Assembly (NCBI GenBank): GCA_036271875.1
Contig: DATAZU010000005.1
Coordinates: forward strand, 124,001-188,000
Source: Galbitalea sp036271875
Lineage (GTDB): Bacteria > Actinomycetota > Actinomycetes > Actinomycetales > Microbacteriaceae
Reading direction: 5' to 3'
Length of the DNA stretch: 64,000 bases
Positions within the stretch are counted from its first letter, which is position 1, and every line of letters starts with the position of its first letter. Below the pieces are notes generated by a model. That model did no database searches. It was not told the origin of the DNA and saw nothing but the letters and a program-made list of their open reading frames with translations. Both the position numbers and the translations under genes were made by a program. Positions 50,202 to 58,780 of this stretch are shown here, in pieces.

Positions 50202-51806
50202 TCAGGGCGTCCGGTCTGAGATCGCCGCATCCGATCTGGACACCGGCGCGATCCGCTCCTCGAAGAAGAAATCCGACAGCCGCGCGCGAATCCGCATCCC
50301 GGCTCCAATGTGGCCGCGAGCGTCCGGCGTCACCCTGATCGGCGCGTAGTCACTCGCATTGACGAGACGCCACCGCTCGAACGCGTCGAGCTGCCGGTGC
50401 ACCTCAACGTATTCACCGCCGGGCATTCGCACGACGCGACCGGTCTCGTAGCCGTGGAGCAGCATCTCACGGTCGCGCCGCTGCAGCGCGAAGCAAATCC
50501 GGCGCGTCACCACGAATCCCGCTATCGGGCCAGCCAAAGCCAGAACTTGATAGAACGCCAGCACGGATTCGAGCGTTACCTGGAAATGCGTCGCGATGAG
50601 GTCAGCACTTCCGGCTCCCCAGAGCGCGCCGTAAAAGGTCATGCCGGCGACTCCGATCGCGGTACGGGTCGGCGTATTGCGGGGTCGGTCGAGCAGGTTG
50701 TGGTCACGGTGATCGCCGCTGATCCACTGCTCGATAAACGGATACGCGAGCACGACCAGAAGGAACGCGCCGACGACCGCAAGCGGGATGAGGATGGCCA
50801 GCGCCCAGGTGTGGCCCAGCCAGACAAATCCCCAGCCGGACGGAATCAGGCGAAGTGCTCCATCCAAAAATCCGGTGTACCAGTCTGGCTGGCTGTCGGC
50901 GGATGCATCCGCGGGTGACGATGGACCGTAGAGCCAGATCGGGCTCACGGTGAAGGTCGCCGAAACGAAAAAGAGCAGGCCCATAACGACGAGCAGCAGA
51001 CCTCCCGCGCGCGTTGCCGCTGTCGGCAGGATCGCAACCCCGACGACATTGTCTTCGGTGCGTCCCGGCCCTGGCAGCTGCGCCGGCCGTTTCAGATATC
51101 CGCTTCGGATGCGGGCGGCGAGAAACAGAACGAGCAGCACGGGCACGATCACGATGTGGATCGGATAGAGGTGCTCGATGATCTGTCCCGGGAATCCGCC
51201 GCCGAACAACAGCGCAGACGCCCAGGCGCCAACTACGGGGATGCCGACGACTATCCCCTGGACAATTCGCAATCCCGTGCCCGACAGCATGTCGTCCGGC
51301 AGCGCGTACCCGCTCCATCCGCCCACAAGCGCGACGATCAGGATGAAGAAGAGCAGCACCCAGCCGGTCTTGCGGGGTGTGCGAAAGGCTCCCGTGAAGA
51401 AGCTCACGAGGAGTTGCAGAATGAGCGACACCGGCAGAAGCAGGGCCGCCCAATGGTGCGCCTGACGAATGACCAGTCCGCCCTGCACCGCAAACGAGAT
51501 GGCGAGTGTCGATGACAGCGCCTTCGACATCGTGGTTCCGTGCAGCGGAAGGTAACCACCCCGGTACACGACTGGAGTGCCGGATGGGGTGTACAGGAAC
51601 ATCAGAAATACACCCGTCGCGAAGAGAACGACGACGCAGGCCATCGAGACGACGCCGAACATGGTCGTCCAGTGCAGCGGCACGCGACGCTGGCGAAGCT
51701 CGCCGGCAAGCGCGGCAATCCTTCGGCCGAGCGATGATCGATTGACGAAGTAATCGGAGATGCGGTCGGTCAGCGACCCTCCTCTTCTTCGGCGATCAAC
51801 AGGCAT
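50202..51806 (-). CDS. Divergent cytochrome b subunit (QcrB-like) lacking one heme ligand pair
   Basis: 534 residues with about nine helices and the actinobacterial QcrB layout: QAHHWAALL, FFTGAFRTPRK, LYPIHIVIVP, LPGPGRTEDNVVGV and PDWY. Numbering from ATG 51806, His117 and His217 keep one axial ligand in each of helices B and D. The expected second ligands are Gln131 (His+14) and Arg232 (His+15), so the high-potential heme site looks lost. The gene stands alone without qcrA/qcrC. The ATG at 51806 has AGGGGA about six bases upstream, unlike GTG at 51827. An ECF41-type promoter precedes it. Confidence 0.85.
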   Translation of the reverse strand: MPVDRRRRGGSLTDRISDYFVNRSSLGRRIAALAGELRQRRVPLHWTTMFGVVSMACVVVLFATGVFLMFLYTPSGTPVVYRGGYLPLHGTTMSKALSSTLAISFAVQGGLVIRQAHHWAALLLPVSLILQLLVSFFTGAFRTPRKTGWVLLFFILIVALVGGWSGYALPDDMLSGTGLRIVQGIVVGIPVVGAWASALLFGGGFPGQIIEHLYPIHIVIVPVLLVLFLAARIRSGYLKRPAQLPGPGRTEDNVVGVAILPTAATRAGGLLLVVMGLLFFVSATFTVSPIWLYGPSSPADASADSQPDWYTGFLDGALRLIPSGWGFVWLGHTWALAILIPLAVVGAFLLVVLAYPFIEQWISGDHRDHNLLDRPRNTPTRTAIGVAGMTFYGALWGAGSADLIATHFQVTLESVLAFYQVLALAGPIAGFVVTRRICFALQRRDREMLLHGYETGRVVRMPGGEYVEVHRQLDAFERWRLVNASDYAPIRVTPDARGHIGAGMRIRARLSDFFFEERIAPVSRSDAAISDRTP

Positions 51807-51859
51807 CCGGACATCCCCTCGTTTCACTTCGCAGACGGTTTGTTGCGCTCACTGGTTAA

Positions 51860-51886
51860 GACGAGATGGCGCCCGAATCTGTGACA
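51860..51886 (-). promoter_or_regulatory. ECF41-type promoter of the cytochrome b gene
   Basis: Minus strand TGTCACA (complement of 51880-51886), 16-nt spacer, CGTC (complement of 51860-51863), 53 bases before the ATG. It matches the known ECF41 promoter consensus and shares CCATCTCGTC with the promoter at 52804. Confidence 0.8.
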
Positions 51887-51915
51887 CGGGCACACCGACC
51901 TGTAACAGTTGACCC

Positions 51916-52773
51916 ATGTCATTTCGTTTGTCCGTCGCCACCGCGCTCGTGCGTATCAACCGCGCCCGGCCGAAGAGTTCGGAACGCACCCCCGCGCCCG
52001 TGTCGAAACGGCTGGTGGAATACTGCGAGGTCACGACGGAACAGATCAACGGATGCGAGGTCATCACCCTCACCCCGCGAACACACTCGACCGGTATCGA
52101 GCTGGTCTACCTGCACGGCGGCTCATACATCCACCCGATCAGCAGCTTTCACTGGAACCTGCTCGAGGCCATCATCCGGCGCACTGGCGCGACGATCACG
52201 GTGCCCATGTACGAGCTCGGACCGAAGGGCAAGCCTGCCGACGCGTATGCGCTGCTCGATGTCGTCCATGCAAAGGTCGTCGAGCGGGCAGACGGGGGAA
52301 ATCGGGTGTTCCTCGGCGGCGATTCGGCTGGCGGGGGCCTGGCTCTCGGCCAGGCGATTCGCATCAGGGATGTCGGTGTGCCGCGGCCGGCCGGCGCCAT
52401 CCTGTTCTCCCCCTGGGTGGAGCTGACCATGACAAATCCAGCCATCCCCGGGCTCGAGAAGCGCGAAGCAATGCTACGGCTCGGCACAACAAAGGCGGCC
52501 GCGGCGCTGTGGACCGACGACCCGACCAACCCGACGGCGAGCCCGCTGAACGACAGCCTCGCCGGATTGCCGCCGCTCTCGATCTACCAGGGCGGCAACG
52601 AGATCCTGTTGCCGGACGTCGATGCCCTCGTTACCAAGGCCAGAGCCGCGGGGACATCGGTGCACTACTGGCTCGCCCCCAAAGCCTTCCACGTGTGGGT
52701 CGCCCTCGGCTGGACGCCCGAGGCGAAGGCGGCACTGGATGATGTCGCCGAGCGGTTGACGCACCCGGATTAG
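51916..52773 (+). CDS. Alpha/beta hydrolase of the HSL-like esterase family
   Basis: 285 residues. Oxyanion motif HGG at 67-69 (YLHGGSYIHP), nucleophile Ser137 in GGDSAGG, an acidic residue in the PDVDAL region and catalytic His in PKAFHVW. It hydrolyses short carboxylic esters; the natural substrate is unknown. It is divergent from the cytochrome b gene and the intervening 109 bases contain the ECF41 promoter pointing the other way. No clear ribosome site precedes the ATG. Confidence 0.9.
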   Translation: MSFRLSVATALVRINRARPKSSERTPAPVSKRLVEYCEVTTEQINGCEVITLTPRTHSTGIELVYLHGGSYIHPISSFHWNLLEAIIRRTGATITVPMYELGPKGKPADAYALLDVVHAKVVERADGGNRVFLGGDSAGGGLALGQAIRIRDVGVPRPAGAILFSPWVELTMTNPAIPGLEKREAMLRLGTTKAAAALWTDDPTNPTASPLNDSLAGLPPLSIYQGGNEILLPDVDALVTKARAAGTSVHYWLAPKAFHVWVALGWTPEAKAALDDVAERLTHPD

Positions 52774-52803
52774 ATCCGGCCGTCACGAGCCCGGATGCAC
52801 CAA

Positions 52804-52830
52804 TGTCACAGCCGAGCGTCCCATCTCGTC
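52804..52830 (+). promoter_or_regulatory. ECF41-type promoter of the epimerase-sigma operon
   Basis: TGTCACA (52804-52810), 16-nt spacer, CGTC (52827-52830), 45 bases before the ATG at 52876. It matches the ECF41 consensus and implies autoregulation by the downstream sigma factor. Confidence 0.88.
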
Positions 52831-52875
52831 TCAGGTAGGGAGAGACAGGATTCGAACAATCGGAAGGCAGCAATC

Positions 52876-53808
52876 ATGAAGGTGTTCGTGGCAGGCGGAA
52901 CGGGCGTCATCGGGAGACGGCTCGTGCCTCAACTGGTAGCTCGAGGGCACGAGGTCATCGCGACGACCTCGGACCCGAGCAAGCTCGGGGTGATCGAACG
53001 GCTCGGCGCGACCGCCGTCATGATGGACGGTCTGGATGCGGCATCCGTTGGCGAAGCAGTCGCCGCCGCGCAGCCGGACGCCATCATCAACGAGATGACG
53101 GCAATCTCCCCCGCTCATGCCGGAAAACCGGACCTCAAGCACATCGACAAGTGGTTCGCGATCACCATCCGACTGCGCACCGAAGGAACTGACCACCTGC
53201 TCGCTGCTGCCGCAGCGACGGGTGTGACGAACTTCATCGCGCAGAGTTATGCGAGCTGGAACGGCGTGCGCGAGGGCGGATGGGTGAAGACTGAAGAGGA
53301 CCAACTCGACCCCGAGAACGGAACCATTATGCGTACCGGTGCTGACGCCATCCGCTACCTCGAGGATGCCGTCCTGGGCGCCGGGGGTGCGGTGCTGCGC
53401 TATGGTGCGCTCTACGGTCCGGGTGCTACCGATGACCAGGTCGGGCTCGTCCGCAAGCGGCAGTACCCGCTGGTCGGCACCGGGGCAGGCTACAGCTCGT
53501 GGGTACATCTGGACGATGTGGCCAGCGCGACTGTTCTCGCGGTCGAGCAGCGGGCCAAGGGCACCTTCAACATCGTCGATGACGAGCCCGCACCCGCGAA
53601 CGATTGGTTGCCATACCTGGCCGCGAGCGCTGGGGCGAAGCCACCGATGCGAGTGCCGGCCTGGCTCGCGCAGCTACTTGCCGGCCAGGCGGCGGTCACG
53701 ATGATGACGGCGGGTCGGGGATTCTCCAACGCGAAGGCCAAGCGCGAGTTGGGCTGGACGCTTCAGTACCCGTCGTGGCGACAGGGTTTCAAGGATGGCC
53801 TCGCATGA
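52876..53808 (+). CDS. NAD-dependent epimerase/dehydratase-like protein
   Basis: 310 residues, extended SDR. Rossmann motif GGTGVIGRRL (residues ~8-17), DGLDAASV and later SSWVHLDDVASA, the usual pattern of atypical NAD-binding epimerases. It is the COE-type partner (carboxymuconolactone decarboxylase, oxidoreductase or epimerase) found with ECF41 sigma factors. GGAAGG lies eight bases before the ATG, and its stop overlaps the sigma gene start by four bases. Confidence 0.88.
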   Translation: MKVFVAGGTGVIGRRLVPQLVARGHEVIATTSDPSKLGVIERLGATAVMMDGLDAASVGEAVAAAQPDAIINEMTAISPAHAGKPDLKHIDKWFAITIRLRTEGTDHLLAAAAATGVTNFIAQSYASWNGVREGGWVKTEEDQLDPENGTIMRTGADAIRYLEDAVLGAGGAVLRYGALYGPGATDDQVGLVRKRQYPLVGTGAGYSSWVHLDDVASATVLAVEQRAKGTFNIVDDEPAPANDWLPYLAASAGAKPPMRVPAWLAQLLAGQAAVTMMTAGRGFSNAKAKRELGWTLQYPSWRQGFKDGLA

Positions 53809-54734
53809 GCCACGAGGAAGAATTTCAAGAGTTGCGACCGATGCTGTTCGCGATCGCCTATCGCATCCTCGGCAGCGTGAGTGAAGCCGAGGATGCGGTC
53901 CAGGAGACGTGGCTGCGCCTCGAAACCTCGGAGACCGAGCCGAAGTCGATGAAGGCGTTTCTCGCCGCTGTCGTGACCCGGATCTCGATCGACGTTCTTC
54001 GATCGGCACGGATGCGCCGCGAGGAGTATGTGGGCAACTGGCTTCCCGAACCGCTGGTTACGGATTTGTACGACGATCCGGAGCGCTCGGCCGAACTGGC
54101 TGACTCGGTCTCGATGGCGGCGCTTCTTCTTCTGGAGCGGCTGAGCCCGCTCGAGCGCGCGGTGTTCGTGCTACGGGACGTCTTCGGATTCGATTTCGCT
54201 GAGATCGCATCGGCCGTCGGGAGTTCTGAAGCGGCGTGCCGCCAACTCGCCGTGCGGGCTCGCGCGCACATGGAGGCGGGTCGACCCCGGTTCGACGCCG
54301 ACCACACCGCACGCGAAGAACTGGCTGGCCGATTCTTCGACGCATTCAAACGAGGGGATATCGATGGACTGCGCGTTCTCCTCGCCGCAGACGTTCGCAC
54401 GATGGGCGACGGCGGCGGCAAGGCGCCCCAGTGGAAACCGATCAACGGCGCCGACAAGGTATCCAGGCTGCTCGCGGGAATCGTGCTGCCGTTCCTCCAG
54501 ATCGGCGGCGTGATCGAACCGCGCGAGGTGAATGGAGAGCCGGGGGCAATCCTTCGTGACCGCGACGGAAACGTCATCAATATCCTGTCTCTCGAGATCC
54601 TCGGCGGCCAGGTACAGACCATCCGCTCGGTTATCAACCCCGAGAAGCTCCAGCACGTGGGCCCGCTTGCGGATGCATGGGCGGTCTACCGCGAGGCAAA
54701 CGAGGCTCGCCGACTCCCGCCAGAAGAGGACTGA
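53805..54734 (+). CDS. ECF41-family RNA polymerase sigma factor with SnoaL-like C-terminal domain
   Basis: 309 residues. Sigma2 region at ~8-75 (FAIAYRILGSVSEAEDAVQE), sigma4 at ~105-160 (SPLERAVFVLRDVFGFDFAEIA), then a SnoaL-like domain to the end. The family hallmarks are present: WLPEP at 79-83, DGGGK at 202-206 and NPEKL at 278-282. ECF41 factors lack an anti-sigma protein and are controlled by their own C-terminal domain. The ATGA overlap couples translation to the epimerase gene. Target promoters are visible at 51860 and 52804. Confidence 0.95.
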   Translation: MSHEEEFQELRPMLFAIAYRILGSVSEAEDAVQETWLRLETSETEPKSMKAFLAAVVTRISIDVLRSARMRREEYVGNWLPEPLVTDLYDDPERSAELADSVSMAALLLLERLSPLERAVFVLRDVFGFDFAEIASAVGSSEAACRQLAVRARAHMEAGRPRFDADHTAREELAGRFFDAFKRGDIDGLRVLLAADVRTMGDGGGKAPQWKPINGADKVSRLLAGIVLPFLQIGGVIEPREVNGEPGAILRDRDGNVINILSLEILGGQVQTIRSVINPEKLQHVGPLADAWAVYREANEARRLPPEED

Positions 54735-54755
54735 GCGGAGGTTCGTCGACCGTTG

Positions 54756-55263
54756 CTAGTTCGTCGTGAACGCAAGCTTGCCGGCGAGCAGAACGTAGGT
54801 TGCCGCAAAGGTGCGCCGCATCCACGCGACAACCCGCGGCCGGGAGATAACGTGCTCACGCATTGCGGATGCGAACAGGCCGTATGCCGCGAAAATAACG
54901 AAGGTCGCGATCATGAAGACTCCGCTGAGCTCCACCAGCTGAATCGTCGCATCCGACGCATTTGCTGGCACGAATTGCGGCAGGAACGCGAAGAAGAAGA
55001 TTGTCAGCTTGGGGTTGAGCAGATTGATGAGAATTGCGTTGCGGATAACGGTCCAGGCCGTCTTCGGCGACGACGTCTCTTCGGCGACGAGCGGCGACTT
55101 ATCGCGAAAAGTCTGCCAGGCAAGAAACAGCAGGTAGACGACGCCGAAGTACTTGAGTGTTTGAAAGGCGACCGCGCGAAAGGCCTGCGGCGATCGTGTA
55201 GAGCGCGCCGGTGCCCGGTGTAGCCACGACGACGAGCGTTGTCAGCAGGAACGCGATGCTCAT
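54756..55263 (-). pseudogene. LysE-family exporter, broken by internal deletion and frameshift
   Basis: From ATG 55263 the frame encodes a normal LysE start (MSIAFLLTTLVVVATPGTGALYTIAAGLSRG, given here only as landmarks near residues 1-31). It then shifts frame near 55175. The rest of the family (AFQTLKYFGVVYLLFLAWQ, then INLLNPKLTIFFFAFLPQF and the C-terminal helix) continues in another frame to 54756. Roughly 35-40 residues containing the second helix are missing at the junction. Two GCCTTTC heptamers 16 bases apart flank the break. No intact product is possible without correction. Confidence 0.8.
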
Positions 55264-55307
55264 GTCAGTCCTCGATCTGGAATTCCGGGTGAAGTCGACA
55301 CTAGCGA

Positions 55308-55574
55308 CTAGTCATACACCGCGACGAGTTGCCAGTCTCCCCTCAGTTGGGCGTGCACGTCGAAGACGTGCGTCTCGCCCGAATCGCTGGTGCCCTGGAA
55401 GCGCCAGCCGAGCATCGGCTCAAGCGGATGCGTGATCAATTCGTGCAGGATGCTGCCGCGAATCGGCGTCGGCGTATCGGTCACGACAAACCGGATACCG
55501 TCCCACTCGAGCCACGTGGGAACGCCATGCTCGAGCCAGACACTCACCACATCCGGCGTATTCAAAATGCTCAT
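55308..55574 (-). CDS. DUF6504-like small protein under a LexA box
   Basis: 88 residues: MSILNTPDVVSVWLEHGVP, then WLEWDGIRFVVTDTPTPI, GWRFQGTSDSGETHVFDV and a C-terminal WQLVAVYD. The pattern fits DUF6504, a family that in actinobacteria often lies near the ImuB/DnaE2 mutasome genes; this assignment is from memory of the family. AGGAG is five bases before the ATG. A minus-strand promoter TTGGCG-N17-TAAGCT ends just before the SOS box at 55593-55608. Confidence 0.7.
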   Translation of the reverse strand: MSILNTPDVVSVWLEHGVPTWLEWDGIRFVVTDTPTPIRGSILHELITHPLEPMLGWRFQGTSDSGETHVFDVHAQLRGDWQLVAVYD

Positions 55575-55592
55575 CGATGCTCCTGGTACTAC

Positions 55593-55608
55593 TCGAACGT
55601 ATGTTCGA
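55593..55608. promoter_or_regulatory. LexA (SOS) box
   Basis: TCGAAC-GTAT-GTTCGA, a perfect match to the actinobacterial SOS box TCGAAC-N4-GTTCGA, 19 bases before the DUF6504 start and 52 bases before the HutD start. It lies at the expected transcription start of the minus-strand gene, so LexA binding should block it. Confidence 0.85.
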
Positions 55609-55659
55609 TTAATGAGCTTAGACATACCGACGAAACACGCCAAGTGGAATCCTGAACTC

Positions 55660-56238
55660 ATGGCGTCAACCAAGCCCACGATTTTGCCCGCGCTCGATCG
55701 CGTCGTCGTGCCATGGAAGAACGGCAATGGCACGACGCAACAGGTCGCCATCTCCCCGGCAACCGCGACCATCGACAATTTCGACTGGCGCGTGAGCGTA
55801 GCCACTATTAGTGGCGATTCGCCGTTCTCACAGTTCGAAGGCGTCAGCCGCTGGATCATGCCACTTGATCCGGAAGGCTTCACGATGCGGGTCGAGGGCG
55901 AGACCACTCGACTGGCTGATCGCGAGGCCTTTGCCTTCAACGGCGGCTCGACCGTCCGCGCGATCAAAGTTCGGCCGGGTGCTCTCGATCTCAGCCTGAT
56001 GGTGCGAAACAGCATTGCCAGAGGATCGCTGCTCGCGCTGGTGGTCCAGGACGAAACGGCCATCGCCGCAGGGCCGAACGAATCTGTCGTCATTGTCGTT
56101 TTGGAGGGTTCGCCCTCCGTCGATGAGACGGTGCTGGAGATTCTCGATGCCATCGAGCTCCCCTCCGGCTCCGACGTCGTTCTCGCCGGCGACGCCGTCG
56201 TCGCTATCGCCCGAATTACCAGCTCGGGATCGCAATAA
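55660..56238 (+). CDS. HutD-family cupin-like protein
   Basis: 192 residues of the HutD/Ves family: RVVVPWKNGNGTTQQVAISP, FDWRVSVATISGDSPFSQF and SRWIMPLDPEG. HutD proteins are double-cupin proteins linked to histidine use in proteobacteria; the role here is unknown since no hut genes are nearby. The ATG at 55660 matches the usual family start; an in-frame ATG at 55612 would lie right behind the SOS box and has no ribosome site. Confidence 0.82.
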   Translation: MASTKPTILPALDRVVVPWKNGNGTTQQVAISPATATIDNFDWRVSVATISGDSPFSQFEGVSRWIMPLDPEGFTMRVEGETTRLADREAFAFNGGSTVRAIKVRPGALDLSLMVRNSIARGSLLALVVQDETAIAAGPNESVVIVVLEGSPSVDETVLEILDAIELPSGSDVVLAGDAVVAIARITSSGSQ

Positions 56239-56257
56239 CCAAAAAAGAGGTACCGCC

Positions 56258-56629
56258 ATGGGAAATCCCGTCGTCCACTTCGAGGTATCGGGGTCGGACC
56301 CACGCCGCCTTCGCGACTACTACTCGAACCTGTTTGGCTGGGAGTTCGACACCGACTCTCCCGTCGCGCCGGCAATCTCCGAACCGGGTAATTACGGATT
56401 TACCAGCAATGATGGCAGCATCCCGGGCGGTGTTGGCGGCGGCCCGGGCTTCCCCGCGCACTCCGTGTTCTACGTCGGGGTCGAGGATGTCGGCGCCGCT
56501 CTCGAAGCGGCCATTCGCCTGGGCGGGACCCGGGTGCTCGCTCCCCAGCGCAACCCCAACGGACGGCTCGTGGTTGCGCACTTCACCGACCCGGAGGGCA
56601 ACCTGATCGGTCTCGCCGGCCCAAAGTAG
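56258..56629 (+). CDS. VOC-family (glyoxalase-like) protein
   Basis: 123 residues, one vicinal-oxygen-chelate domain: MGNPVVHFEVSGSDPRRLRD, YYSNLFGWEF and the C-terminal DPEGNLIGL. AAGAGG lies seven bases before the ATG. It follows the HutD gene by 19 bases and is probably co-transcribed. The substrate is unknown. Confidence 0.88.
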   Translation: MGNPVVHFEVSGSDPRRLRDYYSNLFGWEFDTDSPVAPAISEPGNYGFTSNDGSIPGGVGGGPGFPAHSVFYVGVEDVGAALEAAIRLGGTRVLAPQRNPNGRLVVAHFTDPEGNLIGLAGPK

Positions 56630-56650
56630 CCGTCATCGTTCGCTCAGACG

Positions 56651-57742
56651 CTAGTTGTCCGAGACCACCCTTCGCCTGCGGCGCAGCCGCGCTGTGGCAA
56701 TGATCGCGACAATCGCCAGGATCAGTACGGCCGCAGCGATGATCGCGATGGACCCGTTTGCGGTCGACGACAGCGGCGGACCGTTGCGCGTCACCTGCAC
56801 CCAGCCGATCAATCCACCATTGCTGTCGAGCACGGTGAGCTTGTGTGATCCCGGTGAGAGATTTGCGATGTTGACCGTGAACTTTCCGCCGCGACCGAGG
56901 GCGAGCCACCCCAGCTGGACGGGGGTCGAATAGCTGTACACGAAGACGTGGTCGCCAGACGATCCCGCCGAATCGGTGATCGTGACTACTTCGTCGGCCA
57001 CCTTTCCGGTCAGGCGGCCCTGGTTGGCCGAGGTGAGCCCCGCATCCGTCCGGAACGGCGCGGCTGGGACCGCGGCGCCCGCCGTCCTGGTCTTCGCCGA
57101 TCCCACTTCTGTCGCAGACCGCGCCGTCACGGTGACCGCAATGTAGAACCCGAGGTCGGCTTTCGATATCCGATACCTCGTGCCCGTATTGGTGAGCGGC
57201 GTGCTCTTCGTCCCATCCGACTGGCTCCACAAATACGTGTACGTGAGCGGCCCGGAACCCGAAGTGAACGTGCCGCGGTCGAGCGTCAGGGTGTCACCAA
57301 CCGCAAACCCACCCTTGAGCTTGGGGCGCACCGTGCTCACGATGTCGCTCTTGGTGATCGGCGGCGTCGAGGCGGTGACGATCTGGTGTGCGTTGTTGTT
57401 GTCCTGCACCGTGATGTGCACGGTCAGCACCTGACCGAGGTCCGACTTCACCGGGGTGTAGGTCTGAGTGTCGGCGAGATGGGACAGCGAATTCGGGTTG
57501 GTCCAGTAGTAGGTATAGAAGAATGGCGCGGCCCCCTGCCACGCTCCCGGATTGGCTTTGAGCACGCTCCCGAGAACCGGCGGGCCCGAGATGGTCGCCT
57601 TCGACGCCTGCACGAGCGATGGCACGCTCGCCTCGGCGGACCCGGCAATCAGAGCCGGCCCCGTGGCGAGAGCAACGAGGGCGATCATCGCCCCCACGAG
57701 ACGAACGAGGCGCCGCCCCACCGCGGCCTTACGTATCGACAA
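56651..57742 (-). CDS. Surface protein with Ig-like repeats and C-terminal membrane anchor
   Basis: 363 residues from a TTG start at 57742, chosen because AGGGGAG lies five bases upstream and a TTAGCCT -10-like element about 25 bases further. Signal peptide MSIRKAAVGRRLVRLVGAMI to AEA, two Ig-like repeats (~40-130 and ~135-230) of the type found in the giant proteins, a third beta domain and a C-terminal helix (~330-353) with an Arg-rich tail. Unlike the giants it is clearly membrane-anchored. Confidence 0.72.
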   Translation of the reverse strand: MSIRKAAVGRRLVRLVGAMIALVALATGPALIAGSAEASVPSLVQASKATISGPPVLGSVLKANPGAWQGAAPFFYTYYWTNPNSLSHLADTQTYTPVKSDLGQVLTVHITVQDNNNAHQIVTASTPPITKSDIVSTVRPKLKGGFAVGDTLTLDRGTFTSGSGPLTYTYLWSQSDGTKSTPLTNTGTRYRISKADLGFYIAVTVTARSATEVGSAKTRTAGAAVPAAPFRTDAGLTSANQGRLTGKVADEVVTITDSAGSSGDHVFVYSYSTPVQLGWLALGRGGKFTVNIANLSPGSHKLTVLDSNGGLIGWVQVTRNGPPLSSTANGSIAIIAAAVLILAIVAIIATARLRRRRRVVSDN

Positions 57743-57822
57743 AGCTGCTCCCCTGGATCGGTCAGCCGAGGCTAACATCCGGGAGTCAGCTTGCGGGAGT
57801 CCGGCAGGCGGATGATTGGGGG

Positions 57823-58776
57823 ATGCCGCAAACAACGCATTTCCTCGAGGTCCCCGATCTGACCGGCAAACGAGCCGTCGTGACCGGGGCCAACAGCGGA
57901 CTCGGCTTCGAGTTGACTCGGCGGCTCGCGATGGCCGGTGCCGAGGTCACGCTCGCGGTGCGCAACCGCGATAAGGGCGAGGCGGCCATCGCATCCATCA
58001 TCGCGGACCTGCCGGATGCCCGCCTCGAGCTCGGCGACCTGGACCTCGGCTCGCTCGCGAGCGTCGCCGTGTTCGCGAGCAACCAGGCGCGCGCGGATCG
58101 GCCCCTCCACATCCTCATTAATAACGCCGGCGTCATGATGCCGCCCAAGCGCCTCACGACGGACGACGAATTCGAGCTGCAGTTCGGCGGCAACTATCTC
58201 GGGCACTTCGCGCTCACCGCGCAGCTTCTTCCCCTGTTGCGCGCCGCAAAAACATCGCACGTCGTGAACCTGAGCAGCATCTACGCCAGGTCCGGTCGAC
58301 TCGACTGGGCCAACCTCCAGGCCGAGCGCTCGTATCGGCCAGGCCGTGCCTACGGGGAATCCAAGCTCGCCATGCTCGTGTTCGCTCGCGAATTGAATCG
58401 GCGAAGCGAAGAGGCGGGATGGGGCATCCTCGCCGACGCGGCGCACCCCGGCGCGACGATCACCAACCTTCAGACCACCGGCCCATTGCACGGACACGAT
58501 CCCAACGGTCTCCGGGCCCGAACCGTTCGGCTTCAGTACAAGGTGCCGGGTCTCTACCAGAATGTCGACCAGGGCGTTTTACCCGCTCTGTTTGCGGCAA
58601 CGAGTCCGGATGCGCGAGGCGGCGAGTACTACGGACCCGGCGGTTTCCAGGAACTCACGGGCGGCCCGGCACCGGCGAGGGTGCCGCGACGCGCTGTGAG
58701 CCAGCCGGACGCCGCGCGACTTTGGACGCTGTCCGAGGGTCTAACCGGCGTTTCGTTTCCCGCGCTGCAAGACTGA
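57823..58776 (+). CDS. SDR-family oxidoreductase
   Basis: 317 residues. TGANSGLG loop at ~21-28, NNAGVMMPP, catalytic Ser in NLSSIYA, Tyr177/Lys181 in YGESK. It resembles the retinol dehydrogenase-like/protochlorophyllide-type SDR group; the arginine pair RNR after the second strand favours NADPH. A G-rich ribosome site directly precedes the ATG. The substrate is unknown. Confidence 0.9.
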   Translation: MPQTTHFLEVPDLTGKRAVVTGANSGLGFELTRRLAMAGAEVTLAVRNRDKGEAAIASIIADLPDARLELGDLDLGSLASVAVFASNQARADRPLHILINNAGVMMPPKRLTTDDEFELQFGGNYLGHFALTAQLLPLLRAAKTSHVVNLSSIYARSGRLDWANLQAERSYRPGRAYGESKLAMLVFARELNRRSEEAGWGILADAAHPGATITNLQTTGPLHGHDPNGLRARTVRLQYKVPGLYQNVDQGVLPALFAATSPDARGGEYYGPGGFQELTGGPAPARVPRRAVSQPDAARLWTLSEGLTGVSFPALQD

Positions 58777-58780
58777 GTTG

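Noticed and set aside
55308..56375. 355-residue version of the DUF6504-like protein
   Set aside because: The upstream part is antisense to HutD and crosses the SOS box; the ATG at 55574 has AGGAG at the right distance.
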